IMG/VR virus record: IMGVR_UViG_3300017917_000616
Coordinates: 28,603 to 92,602 of that record
Direction: 5' to 3' (one strand)
Length of the DNA stretch: 64,000 nt
Source of the DNA: a virus
This document shows positions 30,401 through 38,500 of the stretch, in pieces. How positions within the stretch are numbered: the stretch's first letter is position 1; each line of letters opens with the position of its first letter. Below the pieces are notes generated by a model that had not been told where the DNA came from, did not search any database, and saw only the letters and a program-made list of their open reading frames with translations. A program made the translations under genes and the position numbers.

Positions 30401-33400
30401 AAGTTAGTTGTAGTCCGTTTTCTACATCGTCAAACTTGAATCCTTGACTTTCTAAGTACAGACCATAACCTCTAATGAAGGCTGCTAGATTATTTACGTT
30501 GGTGAACTCTACACCATATGGTGTAACTATAGTTTGGTCGTAATATTGTTTCGGTATTTGTATGGTCAATCCATTTACAATCACCGTATCGAACAGACCA
30601 TTCATCATAGGTATCTTACTTGTGAAGTATGCTCTGTTCTGACTATTTCCGAAAACTTTATATCCTCTGTCAGTACGTTGAATAATCAATGAAGAATATA
30701 TTAGCGTATCTGTAGGTTGGTTATCATATAACAAGATGCTGTAACTGTCATCAGGAATTAGCAGACTAGTATTTTTACTATCGGGTGTTCCCTTTTCAAC
30801 ATAAAAATTCAATAGGTCTTTATCACTAAATCCGGCTAACCTATAACCTAATCTAACATCTAAGTTAGTAATCAGATTACTAATTTCTGTGCCACCATCC
30901 ATTCCAAATTGATATAGATAATCAACTAACCAGTTTGTGTAACTATGAACACTGGTGCCATTACCATAGATAGTCATATTGGTTAGCGGATTTCTAAAGC
31001 GATTATTATATAGGTACTGGTTGAACTCAGTATTATACTTATAATTGTCAACATCTATGCCTAAGGCAAAGAATCTAGCTGGCTTAGTTAATGCCATTAT
31101 TCGCATTAGGTCGAATGGAAAACTACTACTTCTATGGTAGCTAAATTCTGCGGCTCCCATGTCGCCCACGATCCAGTCATTCTTGAATGCTTCAATATTA
31201 TATGAGCCTATTACATTAGAGAAGGGATCTAATAAATTGCCATTGCTATCAACAGGAATGATATCCATCAATCCATCACGAATCCTCTGTTCATTTACAT
31301 AAGGATTGCCATCATTCCATACATATCCATTAGCAATATCTTGCCACATATATGTATTATCTTTGGTATACGGAGTTGTACCGTATCTAGTATCCCACCA
31401 ACTTGGTTTGCTAGTTAAGCCAAGCATTTCCCATGGTCTGGTATCTGGATTAGTAGTGTCATAAAGCCATAAGTATATACCATGCCAATTACCTTGTTTA
31501 ACGTATTGATTATTAAAGTTAAACTTAGATTGTCTGTAGTTGTATGTGTATGGATTTGATGGATCATAGTACTGATCGGTATAATTAATACGATTAGTTC
31601 CGATCCAGTTTAAAAATTGAATTGTATATATTTGTCTGTATTGTTCAAATGTGACGCCCACATCTCTAAACTGACCGGGTACTACTTCATCGTAGTTAAT
31701 AGGAATAGCAGAACTTATTTTTAGATTGTTATAAATTCTCTTTTCAAATTCAAATAATACATTATCTCTATAGTCACTTAATATACCGTTATCATATGTA
31801 CCATAAAGTTTAGTATAAGATCCATCATGACCCTTGATAAACCAGGTTGGAGTTACATATGTATTGTCATATACAATTTCTGGCATATACGCAGGATACA
31901 AGCCTAATTTAGTAGGTGTGTTTGGTACAAAACTTCCGTAAGTTTGATTGTATTCTTTAATGGTGATTACATCATTGTTTACTAAATCAGTTGTTATTGT
32001 TAGCGAAGGATCTGTTTCGCTTACAGTGTAATCTACACCTTTAATTAACTGAGATACAACCATTTGTCCGTTGATTTTTCTAGTTAGATAAACTAAAACA
32101 CCGTAGTAATTAGCAGAATTAAAATCATAAACTCTGCTTAAGTTGTAGACGCTAGTTGATACATTGCTTTTAAACACATAGGTATTGGTAATATATGCGT
32201 TCTTACTAGGAAGCATATCAGACCAAAAGAATGGATTAGAATCGATTTTAGTTTGTGTTATCTTATCTAAAGAATCATCTAAAAGATTTGATGGATTCTC
32301 ATAAGATTGAAATTCACCTCTAGTTAGTGTGTCAATTAATTTGGCCTTGAACTTGATATATTCATTACCGTTAAATGCTAAAGCATCAAAGAAGTTATTA
32401 TAGTTATTACGCAAAAATGCGCCGGCGTTCACCACCGGAGCACTATTTTGAATAATCTTAGTACCGTAAGGTATGATATTACCTAAGTCTCTGTAATTAT
32501 TAGATCCAAAAGCAATACCAGAAAAATCAGGAGCATTGTTAACGATGCTCTTATAATGACCACGTATATCACCTAAATTGATAGAACTAATCTCACTGTT
32601 AAAAGGATTGTGATCTAGATTAGTAGGTACCTGATAGTAACCGGTGGTTGTAGTTTGGTCACTGTATAATAAAATATCTACTGGTGTGCCTAAAGGTATT
32701 GTTCTGTTTAGCGTGATAGTTGTAGAGTTATCCGTTGTAGCGATAGAATAATCTGAGCTGGACAACCTAGCATTATCAACATACACCACTATTACAGGCC
32801 AATTAGTAGTGGTAGAATCTTTTATTTTTACATCGCAAATAAAGGTTGGTACAGCCGGAACACCATTGTATTTGAAATTAAACACTTGAAATTGGAAGCT
32901 GTCATCAGCGGCAGTTTGCCAACCTATTTCTCTATTATAATCTATTCTATTCGTGTAATTATACACATACCCAATGTTGATATTTTCAGTCAATGATTTA
33001 TTTTGTTGTACATAATTGAAGGTTTGACTATTCAATGTCACATCGAAAACAATATCACCTAAGTTATTCAAAGAACTATAACTAATTGGGAATCCTAATA
33101 TTGGATCATCTGCGCCAGACCCTGGCTTATATTCAAATAATGTAGACCCGGCAAAATTACTACTAGGATAAAAATCCATGTCACTTAAACTTACCCCATT
33201 GCTATCAAATACATCGAATAAAGGTGGTTGATTGACTCTTTCTTTTTGTTGAGTTAGTTGCCAATTGAGTCCATCAAAGTAGTAAGTTTTTCCTATATAG
33301 TTTTCACCTAAAACTATAACACACTGCTCATCATATAATACATCTGATCCTAATTGTGTCAATGTTATAACAGGATCTTGACCTTGAACAACTGTAGAAA

Positions 33401-35573
33401 AATGAACCTTATATATTTTGTTTCTTATTAAAGGATCTTGGTCTCCAGCAAATACTACAGTTGATCCATCAAACAATGATGACGAAGGACCATCTGGTGT
33501 GAATGATGTTTGTCCGGCTACTTGAGTAAGAGCGTCGGTTACGGTAAAATTAATAAAGTCTACTGATCCGCGAGTAATAGTACCAGACTGGAATAACTTT
33601 AAGTTTGGATAAAATTCTATGATTGGTCTTTTAGCTCTACTTTCTGGATTACCCAATGCTTGTAATGATATAGGAGCAGATATAGTATTAGCTATAGCAG
33701 TATTTAAAACATCAATGTGGAACCAGCGATTACTACGACTCCATGAGTTTTTATTCAATGAATTTCTAGCTATTGTGATATAGTCTTGGTCGCTAGGATA
33801 TGTTGTAGTTTCTTCAAAGCTATATGTATCGTAGGGCTGAAAGTCGTATGGATTAACCAATGGTTGACCATAACCCTCCGGCACTCCTAATTCAGATACA
33901 GGTATGAGGGCAATACTAGTACCAACACCCTCTACATAATATTGACCTTCGGAGTATTCGACAGGAAATACATTTGGTCCAAACGTAATTTTTAATCCGT
34001 TTGTAAATTTAATATTATTAGGGCTTGTGTAAGTCTTTTGACCCAAAATATCATTGACGTTTATAAGGTCACTACCCGGATCATCAATAATTTTGATGAT
34101 ACCAGCAATGTTAGGATTATTGTCATCAATATAAAATAATGTGTCAAGTCTAGCAGTCAAAATAGGGACTAGCAAGATTTCCGCAAAACTGTTTTTAACA
34201 AATTGACGACCTATGTACTCAGTACCATACCTGACAGTAATTAGTTTATTATCGGGCAACATTCCTTCTTCGGACAAAGATATAACATTATCACCAGAAT
34301 CTGTTGGTAAAAAATTAATCTTGTAATAGTGTTTATTAATTTCAGAAGGTACACTGTTTTCAAATAAACCTTGATCCACTGTGGCAGTCATGGCTCCACT
34401 GGCAGTAGTTAGTGTTACTGCTGGGCCACCTGGTTCAAGAGCTATTGTAAATTCTGTTGAGCTTACTATAGACTCGACAAAGTATAAATCACCGTCATTT
34501 AAAATTCCCAAAGAAGGACCATTAAACAACACTGCTTCATTAATACTTAACGCACTTGTACTATCACAAGTAACGATATTAGTCCCGCTTGTAGTGTCGG
34601 TAATTGTTAAAGTTACAGTTGATGTTAGTGAATTAGTGTCGTAGGTACCATCATAAAACTTGCTTATTTGCCCAATAGTACCCGGTGGCTGTCCATAGAA
34701 TATCAATGTTTTATTTTCTAAATCAAAAACATCATCAATACTATCAACTTCGCTTGCTAATTTTCCATTAATATCTTCCCACGATAAAGTAGTAGCTATA
34801 TCAACATCTAGCCCTAATGGTAGATTCCATTCATCCTGTGAGTTTGCGAGTGGAACATTAAATGTTACGGTTCCATTGTTTGTGCCGTTATTAACTACAC
34901 CAAATACTTCTCTAGTATCGATATTATTTCGTACTTCACTTACACCATTGATATTAGTATTAGTTTGTATCCAAAAGTTTCCTAATTGGTTAACGCTGAA
35001 TGTATATGTGCCACCTCTAATAAATGTTAGAGTAGGATTTTGTACTGAAAGCTGAACATTGTTTGTTGTTAATAAGTATCCTGTAGATTTTTCTTCAACT
35101 ATATAGTCTAATGACCTAAACAATTCTGTAGTAGTTATTAAAACAGGATCAGGGCCAAACGGTAACCAATAGTACTGACTGTAGTTTATCAATTTATCTA
35201 AATCTACAAAACTATCCCATGAATAGAATTGATTTTCAAAAAGACTAGTGTTATTATTAGTAACACCGCCTTGTAACTTTAAACTATCTAGTATACCAGG
35301 ATATGTTAAAAGGTCAATTGCTTTGTCAGTATCTTTCTTTTTAAAAACTACCGTAGGTTCTAGTTGATAATCTGTTCTTACCTTAGATGGCTCAACCAAA
35401 TACTTGTCATTAGAATTTATACCATAACCAAATTTAGCACCTATATATCCTTGAATTCTTCTCAGATCAGGCTGTTGTACTAGCTGGTCTAATGTAGCAG
35501 CCAAAAATTGTGAGTTTGGTTTTGTCTTAAAGATTTCAGGTAAGAAATCGATTGTTCTAACTTTTGTTACCAT
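18453..35573 (-). CDS. Giant (5706-residue) baseplate-region structural protein
   Basis: One uninterrupted frame of 17.1 kb, a product of about 630 kDa. It follows gp6 directly (5-base gap), the position of gp7 in T4, but T4 gp7 is only about 1000 residues. The N-terminal 150 residues (VRTIDFLPEIFKT, then LFENQFYSWDSFVDLDKL and YYWLPFGPDP near residue 130) recall large structural proteins of other marine T4-like phages. Around residues 2260-3260 are several FG-GAP-like segments (NFGNSVAY, YGTSIATNYDGSKMFIGAP, NFGYSLDCNKYGSELIVGVP, YGAALDF-KVIIGVP), like integrin-type propeller blades split by insertions. Residues about 4600-4940 carry repeated GVASSSTRAVIVG / VAFGNSVFVAVGN / STNGVNWTDL words like a Ycf48/BNR propeller. 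Later parts have GSGY- and TRG--GT--H-type repeats. Probable role: outer baseplate wedge or sheath-like collar, perhaps glycan contact. A role beyond structure is not shown. Confidence 0.8.
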   Translation of the reverse strand: MVTKVRTIDFLPEIFKTKPNSQFLAATLDQLVQQPDLRRIQGYIGAKFGYGINSNDKYLVEPSKVRTDYQLEPTVVFKKKDTDKAIDLLTYPGILDSLKLQGGVTNNNTSLFENQFYSWDSFVDLDKLINYSQYYWLPFGPDPVLITTTELFRSLDYIVEEKSTGYLLTTNNVQLSVQNPTLTFIRGGTYTFSVNQLGNFWIQTNTNINGVSEVRNNIDTREVFGVVNNGTNNGTVTFNVPLANSQDEWNLPLGLDVDIATTLSWEDINGKLASEVDSIDDVFDLENKTLIFYGQPPGTIGQISKFYDGTYDTNSLTSTVTLTITDTTSGTNIVTCDSTSALSINEAVLFNGPSLGILNDGDLYFVESIVSSTEFTIALEPGGPAVTLTTASGAMTATVDQGLFENSVPSEINKHYYKINFLPTDSGDNVISLSEEGMLPDNKLITVRYGTEYIGRQFVKNSFAEILLVPILTARLDTLFYIDDNNPNIAGIIKIIDDPGSDLINVNDILGQKTYTSPNNIKFTNGLKITFGPNVFPVEYSEGQYYVEGVGTSIALIPVSELGVPEGYGQPLVNPYDFQPYDTYSFEETTTYPSDQDYITIARNSLNKNSWSRSNRWFHIDVLNTAIANTISAPISLQALGNPESRAKRPIIEFYPNLKLFQSGTITRGSVDFINFTVTDALTQVAGQTSFTPDGPSSSLFDGSTVVFAGDQDPLIRNKIYKVHFSTVVQGQDPVITLTQLGSDVLYDEQCVIVLGENYIGKTYYFDGLNWQLTQQKERVNQPPLFDVFDSNGVSLSDMDFYPSSNFAGSTLFEYKPGSGADDPILGFPISYSSLNNLGDIVFDVTLNSQTFNYVQQNKSLTENINIGYVYNYTNRIDYNREIGWQTAADDSFQFQVFNFKYNGVPAVPTFICDVKIKDSTTTNWPVIVVYVDNARLSSSDYSIATTDNSTTITLNRTIPLGTPVDILLYSDQTTTTGYYQVPTNLDHNPFNSEISSINLGDIRGHYKSIVNNAPDFSGIAFGSNNYRDLGNIIPYGTKIIQNSAPVVNAGAFLRNNYNNFFDALAFNGNEYIKFKAKLIDTLTRGEFQSYENPSNLLDDSLDKITQTKIDSNPFFWSDMLPSKNAYITNTYVFKSNVSTSVYNLSRVYDFNSANYYGVLVYLTRKINGQMVVSQLIKGVDYTVSETDPSLTITTDLVNNDVITIKEYNQTYGSFVPNTPTKLGLYPAYMPEIVYDNTYVTPTWFIKGHDGSYTKLYGTYDNGILSDYRDNVLFEFEKRIYNNLKISSAIPINYDEVVPGQFRDVGVTFEQYRQIYTIQFLNWIGTNRINYTDQYYDPSNPYTYNYRQSKFNFNNQYVKQGNWHGIYLWLYDTTNPDTRPWEMLGLTSKPSWWDTRYGTTPYTKDNTYMWQDIANGYVWNDGNPYVNEQRIRDGLMDIIPVDSNGNLLDPFSNVIGSYNIEAFKNDWIVGDMGAAEFSYHRSSSFPFDLMRIMALTKPARFFALGIDVDNYKYNTEFNQYLYNNRFRNPLTNMTIYGNGTSVHSYTNWLVDYLYQFGMDGGTEISNLITNLDVRLGYRLAGFSDKDLLNFYVEKGTPDSKNTSLLIPDDSYSILLYDNQPTDTLIYSSLIIQRTDRGYKVFGNSQNRAYFTSKIPMMNGLFDTVIVNGLTIQIPKQYYDQTIVTPYGVEFTNVNNLAAFIRGYGLYLESQGFKFDDVENGLQLTWEQMIAELAYWIQTGWDVGSTINVNPCARIISINKENSIVQPLTFFQENFILNQNLIPIGLSDLSVYRNDTEFNVKTLNQGDTISFFRGNLSTFEHVVLFDNITVFNDVIYNLTTGLRQQRIYVKGSKTAEWNGQVNAAGFILNQDNIEEWKENVKYNKGTIVKFKNDYYIADKTVILPSVKFNYNDWMKTDYEMIQKGLLPNPSTRAAEAVYFYDPNKANLESDADLLSFSLIGYRPRQYLADANLDDATQVNVYKNMIGSKGTVESVTRLQGVVLQENTLNYDVHENWAIKTTEFGGLNNQNFIEVTLNETKLTGNPSIVSVIKDESVDGAQQEIPLYNIRNYARPIENENILPTVESGYQEKLPSAGYANIDDMIEIGYSINDLVDGAINTIYKNDYIWVADKKNEWQVYTPYSTGALLINVQNNYNNTVTLTFDKPHGYFEEQVIGIINFDPLVNGYYLVDRVLDITNIIVALTLPTTTTEIVSLGITFLLQSQRVVSARDIDGLPLLNSDYTTNKVWVDYNSEGNWTVYEKTNNYNYLPLQKFETTSNFGNSVAYIENLGYFVGDSNNGTVYHYGVSPSGTFYLRDTFTVPNTEFGKAIIHSNEFVVISQPGSIISQLYIYKIPTSTNINSLTLEQVITVSGGRLGDSMAISDDGAYLYTSAIGDESVITWQLDSVPTYISAGMTLSNATTVGNNTFTVNGQHLTQYQVLSGVTLFSSISIGATSFQVLGNQTTVIQPGMMISFQVNGLTYKVSSRTYNAGTGRTTVNIDPSYPIQTLVNASQSVYEYNSVINQGQSVSFLTSYSSTGMVLQYPFEDGNDFFVVYGDQRAVLTYGDKVSFSNTGADSDRLYTIGLESFDDREISPTSVGWNTSFVGFSYSTVTYPTPPYIAGDTITVSGMVPTAYNGTYTVLLCAAGLIIVANTNSASGALTTIGTIESPITIFFTKETAYLVPPIYPSYEIPAGTSIYLTAFSQNVQYTVVTETYDSINDKTTFYCLEDIQYTIPSGAKVYTVNSYFTYTNTIEPPVKVFGDGYGTSIATNYDGSKMFIGAPYYDENVNLTNTGVAYIYDRLTQNVEIQYDVLNNQSAVLTLPFSPGFKARVYINQQLLPSDRYVVVANKVQISGPIFAGDIVTIASSFFVLSQMIKSQDNISDLRQGENFGYSLDCNKYGSELIVGVPFDVSNNNVNEGSVLRFTNTGKRFGRLTGVIGCNLTEATYILLNGFVVNLFNTINILSTVTTGSTTVTINPSDAAKMPANGVITFQDTTSPFQPERSIFYSSRNTTTGVITFAVPFPFANTFAPSDTLMVVPLGNAANIANAINQTNLDNIRAYATEDNRLQIFLIYPELGQVNNKLNISVFNGNYLFMMGFIDYVKSQTIYDLHQQTITQFGYNVKFNNENSFVVSAPASIRYLATTFDLISDTNTRNDTVFDNNLTFFEDKTSNAGSVYMYNYIPSYLESFNNIGKYVYAQSCNDKLTFVGPQPMYGAALDFTNDKVIIGVPKFNINAAGGRVVIYENTTGINNWHVYRESAPISDVTKIRKVQLYNNTNNQNLASLDYIDPLQGKLLGVVQENLDYISISDPAGYNGPNLNTGKEVWTKDHIGKLWFDTSTTRFINYHQNDVVYNSKWWGRVFPGSDVSVYSWIESDVVPAFYVGPGTVYDIGKYSTVLFTDSNNNLIAKYYYWVRNTNLVFSHYGKTLSDTIISQYITDPKNSGISFMAALRPNTYGLYNSQEYINDVSTNLHLGFGVNGDSTASHVEFQLIRSDYPDDFLTGFPDRDKGYNTPVALYDRLLDSCSGTDEIGAIVPDPYLPKLLQQGVNIRPRQGFFVNRLEALRNYFEYANTILKLYPINEFGNITFLYAQGENFNTTQYWENVYWWAEGYSDATRAAFDVPMYSDLLTLTPKEGQIVGVVSNSQGNREVYVYKAGTWERIGVQNGTIQLLDTLWDYQSNKIGWGDNFFDSEDFDFYPSIETRYIVRALNEQIYINDLFQYRNKSLILLFEYIQSENIESQDYMPWLTKTSFVDVNYTVRELTANEKFQRDNQSLLEGYINEVKPYHVVLKDFYLQYSRTDVFDGDLTDFDLPAQYNDTLGKFVSPELTYGDVTSSPYQYTSTDEIWQTQEYTSWFNNYGITLTSQPNTDISTLMRYIGTLDNEIYVESVYGMPFNGIIKIDSELIGYTGVDRVNNKLVGVSRGVNNTTPAGHFAGTTIFIDLPEVVVLYEGRGYQEPPEVTVRIDTSVYPAPREEAVVQAVMGGDKVIGVSVLTPGSGYVVAPEIVFEPSFVISTPLDKINFNTYTIILSSTDYTTGDIVYSEGITSNGITIIPDGYYYVNVTGIVVSTFMLMATPGNAVTMSFHTSYDDAIRNNNKVPFVNPSLISSGYVHEISIRPRAIVTQGNTKTRTLKPVLKFDRTSYNSRVTEWTPNTYYSSPYISIGNDASNPTKLSYGLPYTGMSGTVSPAGGVSASFTVYNLSLANEYDVEIENGGTGYSPGDVITILGTQLNGTAPTNNCVITVGTVNFAGTIQTITFAGLPVDPSLASLQGAVMPITGFASVDGQAVVTVNYNYSGILPGQVSGSYMYFFRVQTYDGTPGVPANTYEYDDTLAGGAKIWISTPKFNPANVTNQYYIQILDPGSIYSDGDKIVIPGSNFGPGSQDIVNDCIITVQFSNLGAIYSAFVNGVASAQQAQYYVKAISDTELAVYQDSKLQVPVSAAGFLWDGGTSPFPPYGNSISDYCYLPEPIINNYSYGYNLSSIVTYAGIVWQCIQANNDSEFDPTKWYPLQSSDNALNALDRIEGYYTPAITMPGKDPQQLVQGITYPNNVYYGNAFAPDEEIPLDFVLRDEPFYPIDVNVKAVINNGSTLIAACDSPTSSLVLVRNQSGTWDNYKISEYPLGITDMSYENDRYVMSTTNIKNPVLVSYDGIRWITLGTYTPFDTLEFGEGGYDTTMVEAPNLPMYGTRIVNGVFYVVGDKLLRSENGVKFDPVYTFGSRLDNNLQDISYVNILGYVGYIAVGGGGVVTSGAGTALPTVANVGKIVTSVDGNTNWVLQPPLGTNQLNGVASSSTRAVIVGNSGTIFYSTNTNNWLSGVFADISTTVNINSVAFGNSVFVAVGNKIGTGETDPGLILVSSDGITWYAYPQTSQYVTTDNLNTVHFDGSYFYIAGDNDTILRSTNGVNWTDLANINVNEPTYAVKGNDFLFGYGPEELVAGVVTDTLSMYVNTAPGAYWDTDSSQTVWYKHTGFNMKALELVPDANLTVSFANYVVNPARLSVFVLNRTTNYSYRIFENTTTLNNPISYVIDWVGQTITISSALGANEVLMVELYEVGNGVEVVRGNSKYVPIEIDPDTGWSQFTFNQLYRPYNAQPLVYVNGIKLTNTVDYVVTFTNDNYLRLLFINNTYDTDVDYIVFSILRDTLIPYEYSIPETQIYVPSSIGETSIPLDYNFVTTTGDNITNAIVEVNGIRLLSGEYTFNLMSDTLDLTSITVSPDDIVSITTYNDTTRQYLVTDEVTGLQVTEIKFVNTSNNPVRLTFTTDPNFSLGDLIRIDGIAGSVELNNKTFYVNPVTILGDPNYYVDLYTDSATTNPLIGTNVSPYAGTGYAWLDSNTISVPLPTVAPGAPIMSYTDGARTWVTVAGYRINPEQMIYNSDCEFTGSIAFAPNYPTDTYGVLTVTSVSKGSLTLGQEIFGGSITPGTIITSYITGTGGIGTYEVNIGQTVSSASMNTDQTNKLSILSEITSTDDIMITSMVTGESPNPISYNLNVNKYSDGSVYRTNPEDGSWLTQNFGINDTVMYFKDVSNLVDSIEQQITTVNISSVIYGFVQCDINEVKEVQVYNKTTLTQLPQSYFGLKLVNGNPALIFSSGASAGDTLIVTLTIGNIVEILGERIRFDNIDTQNNTISGLTRGVQGTRVAQIHYANEMGYGIIPTRRLTSAEYDSVWNSNVYNPVKGDPLQISQTPVAVFLQSNYTNER

Positions 35574-35578
35574 TACTA

Positions 35579-38500
35579 TTACCTATTAATTGATGGATTT
35601 AATTCGCTCGGTGTCAATGCTGTTATAACAGATATGTCAGTAGCTTGTGCGGCATTCACAAATATTTCGTATGGTGCTGATTTGATTTCGTATAAATCAC
35701 CAAACGATAAATTAGGATCATTGGGGACTAATACAACTGAATTAATCAAATCACCAATTACACTATGAAGATAGGCGCTTAGTTCACTAAAATAAAAAGT
35801 ATCACCAAAGTCCCAATTGTCTATACTAAAATAGTTGTTCATTTCCGAAAGTATCGCAGTTTTTATTTCACTATCACTTGCTGTAGTAGTGGGAGATTTA
35901 ATTACTTTGATTGTTGCTTGTAATGCTGGAGCAGCTTTATGACCAAACAAAGGTTTAAATCTTACACTATTTAATATAACACTATCACTCAACATTTTGT
36001 AGGCATTAACATTATTATATTGAGTTGTCAATTCGTTGATTGAAGGACGCATTGGTTCTTGTACAGTATCTGTAGTATCTTTTAACCAATTATTATACTG
36101 TGTATAGTATCCTTGCGTAACAACGTATAAGTCTATTATATTTGTAGTGGCAGGGTCAACTCTGGTTGTTTCTCCTGAAACGTGTTTATATTGGAAATAC
36201 AAACCCTGTCTACCTGTCTTCACTGTATAATTTGTAAGTAATTCTAAATTTATAATGTTTGCCGATGTTGAATCATTCACCGATCTATAAAATTTACTTT
36301 CTAAAACAGCATAAAACACTTGTCCAACTGGGTATTCATATTTAACGACTGCTATATCTGCTTGCGTTCCATAACCATAAACAACTGTATTTGTAGGTAC
36401 CATTTCATATCTAGAAAGTAAATTAGCATCTACGACTCTGCGGAAAAATACAAATTTATTTGTGTTTCTAGTTCCGGGCAAGTATCCAGTAACGTCAATA
36501 AAAAAGTCTGGATTTTTATATGATCCAGGCGTTTCAAAATCACCATAGCTTACTTCTACACTGAAGTCGTCTACGTATCCATCGCTCTCTACAGCTTGAC
36601 CAACAACATACAATTTTATATCATTAGGATAAGGAAAATTATAATTGGCTTGGCTGTTAGATTTTAAAATGTTTATATGGTCTTGGAGCAACTTTCCACT
36701 TAGTGGATCATATATAACTTTGTCTCTGTCAAAAGCAAATCTAACTTCATTGACGCTACCAAAGTAATATGCTACGCTTCTCCAAGCAACTAAATAACGA
36801 CCAAATCCAATGCTTTGGAATCGTATGAAATATTCTGTGTCGTTGTATGTACTAGTGCTCCATCTTTCTTGATTGGCTAGTAAACTATTATCATAAACTA
36901 GACTGAAGTTTTGTGACAATCTCATCTTAGTGACACATTCTTGTATCAGTGTGTTTCCTAAAGTATTACTTAAACTAGGTATTACTACTGCTAATATAGC
37001 ACCATCTGGTATGCTATTGGTTAGTGTTACTGGACCTAAACCATTGTTTAAGTTTCCTTCACCATTGTTATAACCGTCTCCTACAACAACTGAACAACTA
37101 GTCCAAATCGCAGTAGTGTCGCTAGGAGTAGGCAATCCTTCAATTATTCTATTCTCTTTATCGAAATATGTACCAGGTGGAGCAACAAATCCTAATAAAG
37201 CACCTTCAGTTATGTATCTAACATTACCTGATGTAAACACCCCTACAGGAATAGGATTGCTGTTTTGATAGAAATATCCGGTTGCTTGTCCGGTTGACAC
37301 ACTAGTTTGATTCCAATATATTGGAGTGCCATCAAAAGTATATCTAGGATATGCTTGTGTATAATATTGATGTGCCCTATCACCTCCTAAAATACTAGGA
37401 ATATATTCTGTTAAAAAGTTAACAATATCATTTGTGGTGCTAGCACTAAAGGTTGTAAAGCCGTCATTTATATCCTCATACAAACCACCATCATCGGCAA
37501 AGTCGTTTGTAGAACTATATTTTGCGCTTGGGTCCAATAAATCAAAATTTCTAGCAACACCTACGCTACTACGATTAATAGCCTTTGACTTGATTATAGA
37601 ACTGTACAATGTAAATGGGAAGTTATTATAATCTTCACCGTTAACCATACGATTTTGTGTATAGTATCGTTGTGGGGCACGTTCTTTGATATTAGCTAGA
37701 CTTTCTCTGGCTTGGGCAGTAGTTATGGGTAACTGTAAGTCCATTGTTAGTGTAAGTGTTTCTGTTCTACCATTTCTACTTACGTAGCTAATATTAACTG
37801 TCAAACTTTGGAATTCACTAGGATCTATAACATAAGTTAAACCATTGCTTGAACGTACATAAGCTGTAAATGAGCCTACTGGCACTTCGCTGAAAACACC
37901 ATCACCGAATACATAAGTTACTTGGTCATTAGTTCTGCTCGAAACACTAAAAACTTTTTTGTTGCTAGTCAATCTTTGTAAACTGCTATTAGCATAAACG
38001 CTTTCTACTTGTTTCCATTCTACAAAACTATTAGTGTTAGAATTGATAGCATACAACCATGTATCTGTGTTATTGATTCCTTGGATATTAATGTCAACTG
38101 TCTGATTACTAATTTGCTCTGGGATAGTGAAGTTATAGCTTCTCAAAGAACCTTGCTTGAAGTACATGAAAAATCCTGTATTAGGACTTCCATATCCCAA
38201 CTTGTCATTTCTATAGACAATATTGAAACGAGAACTGTTTCCGGGAGGAATTTCGTATACGTCATCACTATCTACGCTAGTAACACTGACTCCCTCAAAG
38301 TTCATAGTGGAGCCATCAACTACAGCGTTGAATGGTACTACTGGGGATGTTCCAGTTGGTAAAACAATACTATACTCATCAGTTTTTACGCCTAGAATTG
38401 TTTTTGAATTTCCGGGCTTGCCAATCATTTGTGTGTCAAGTAATGCGGCATTTAAAACGGAATTGAATTGCTCTTGCCAATTTGGGTTAGCAGGATCATT

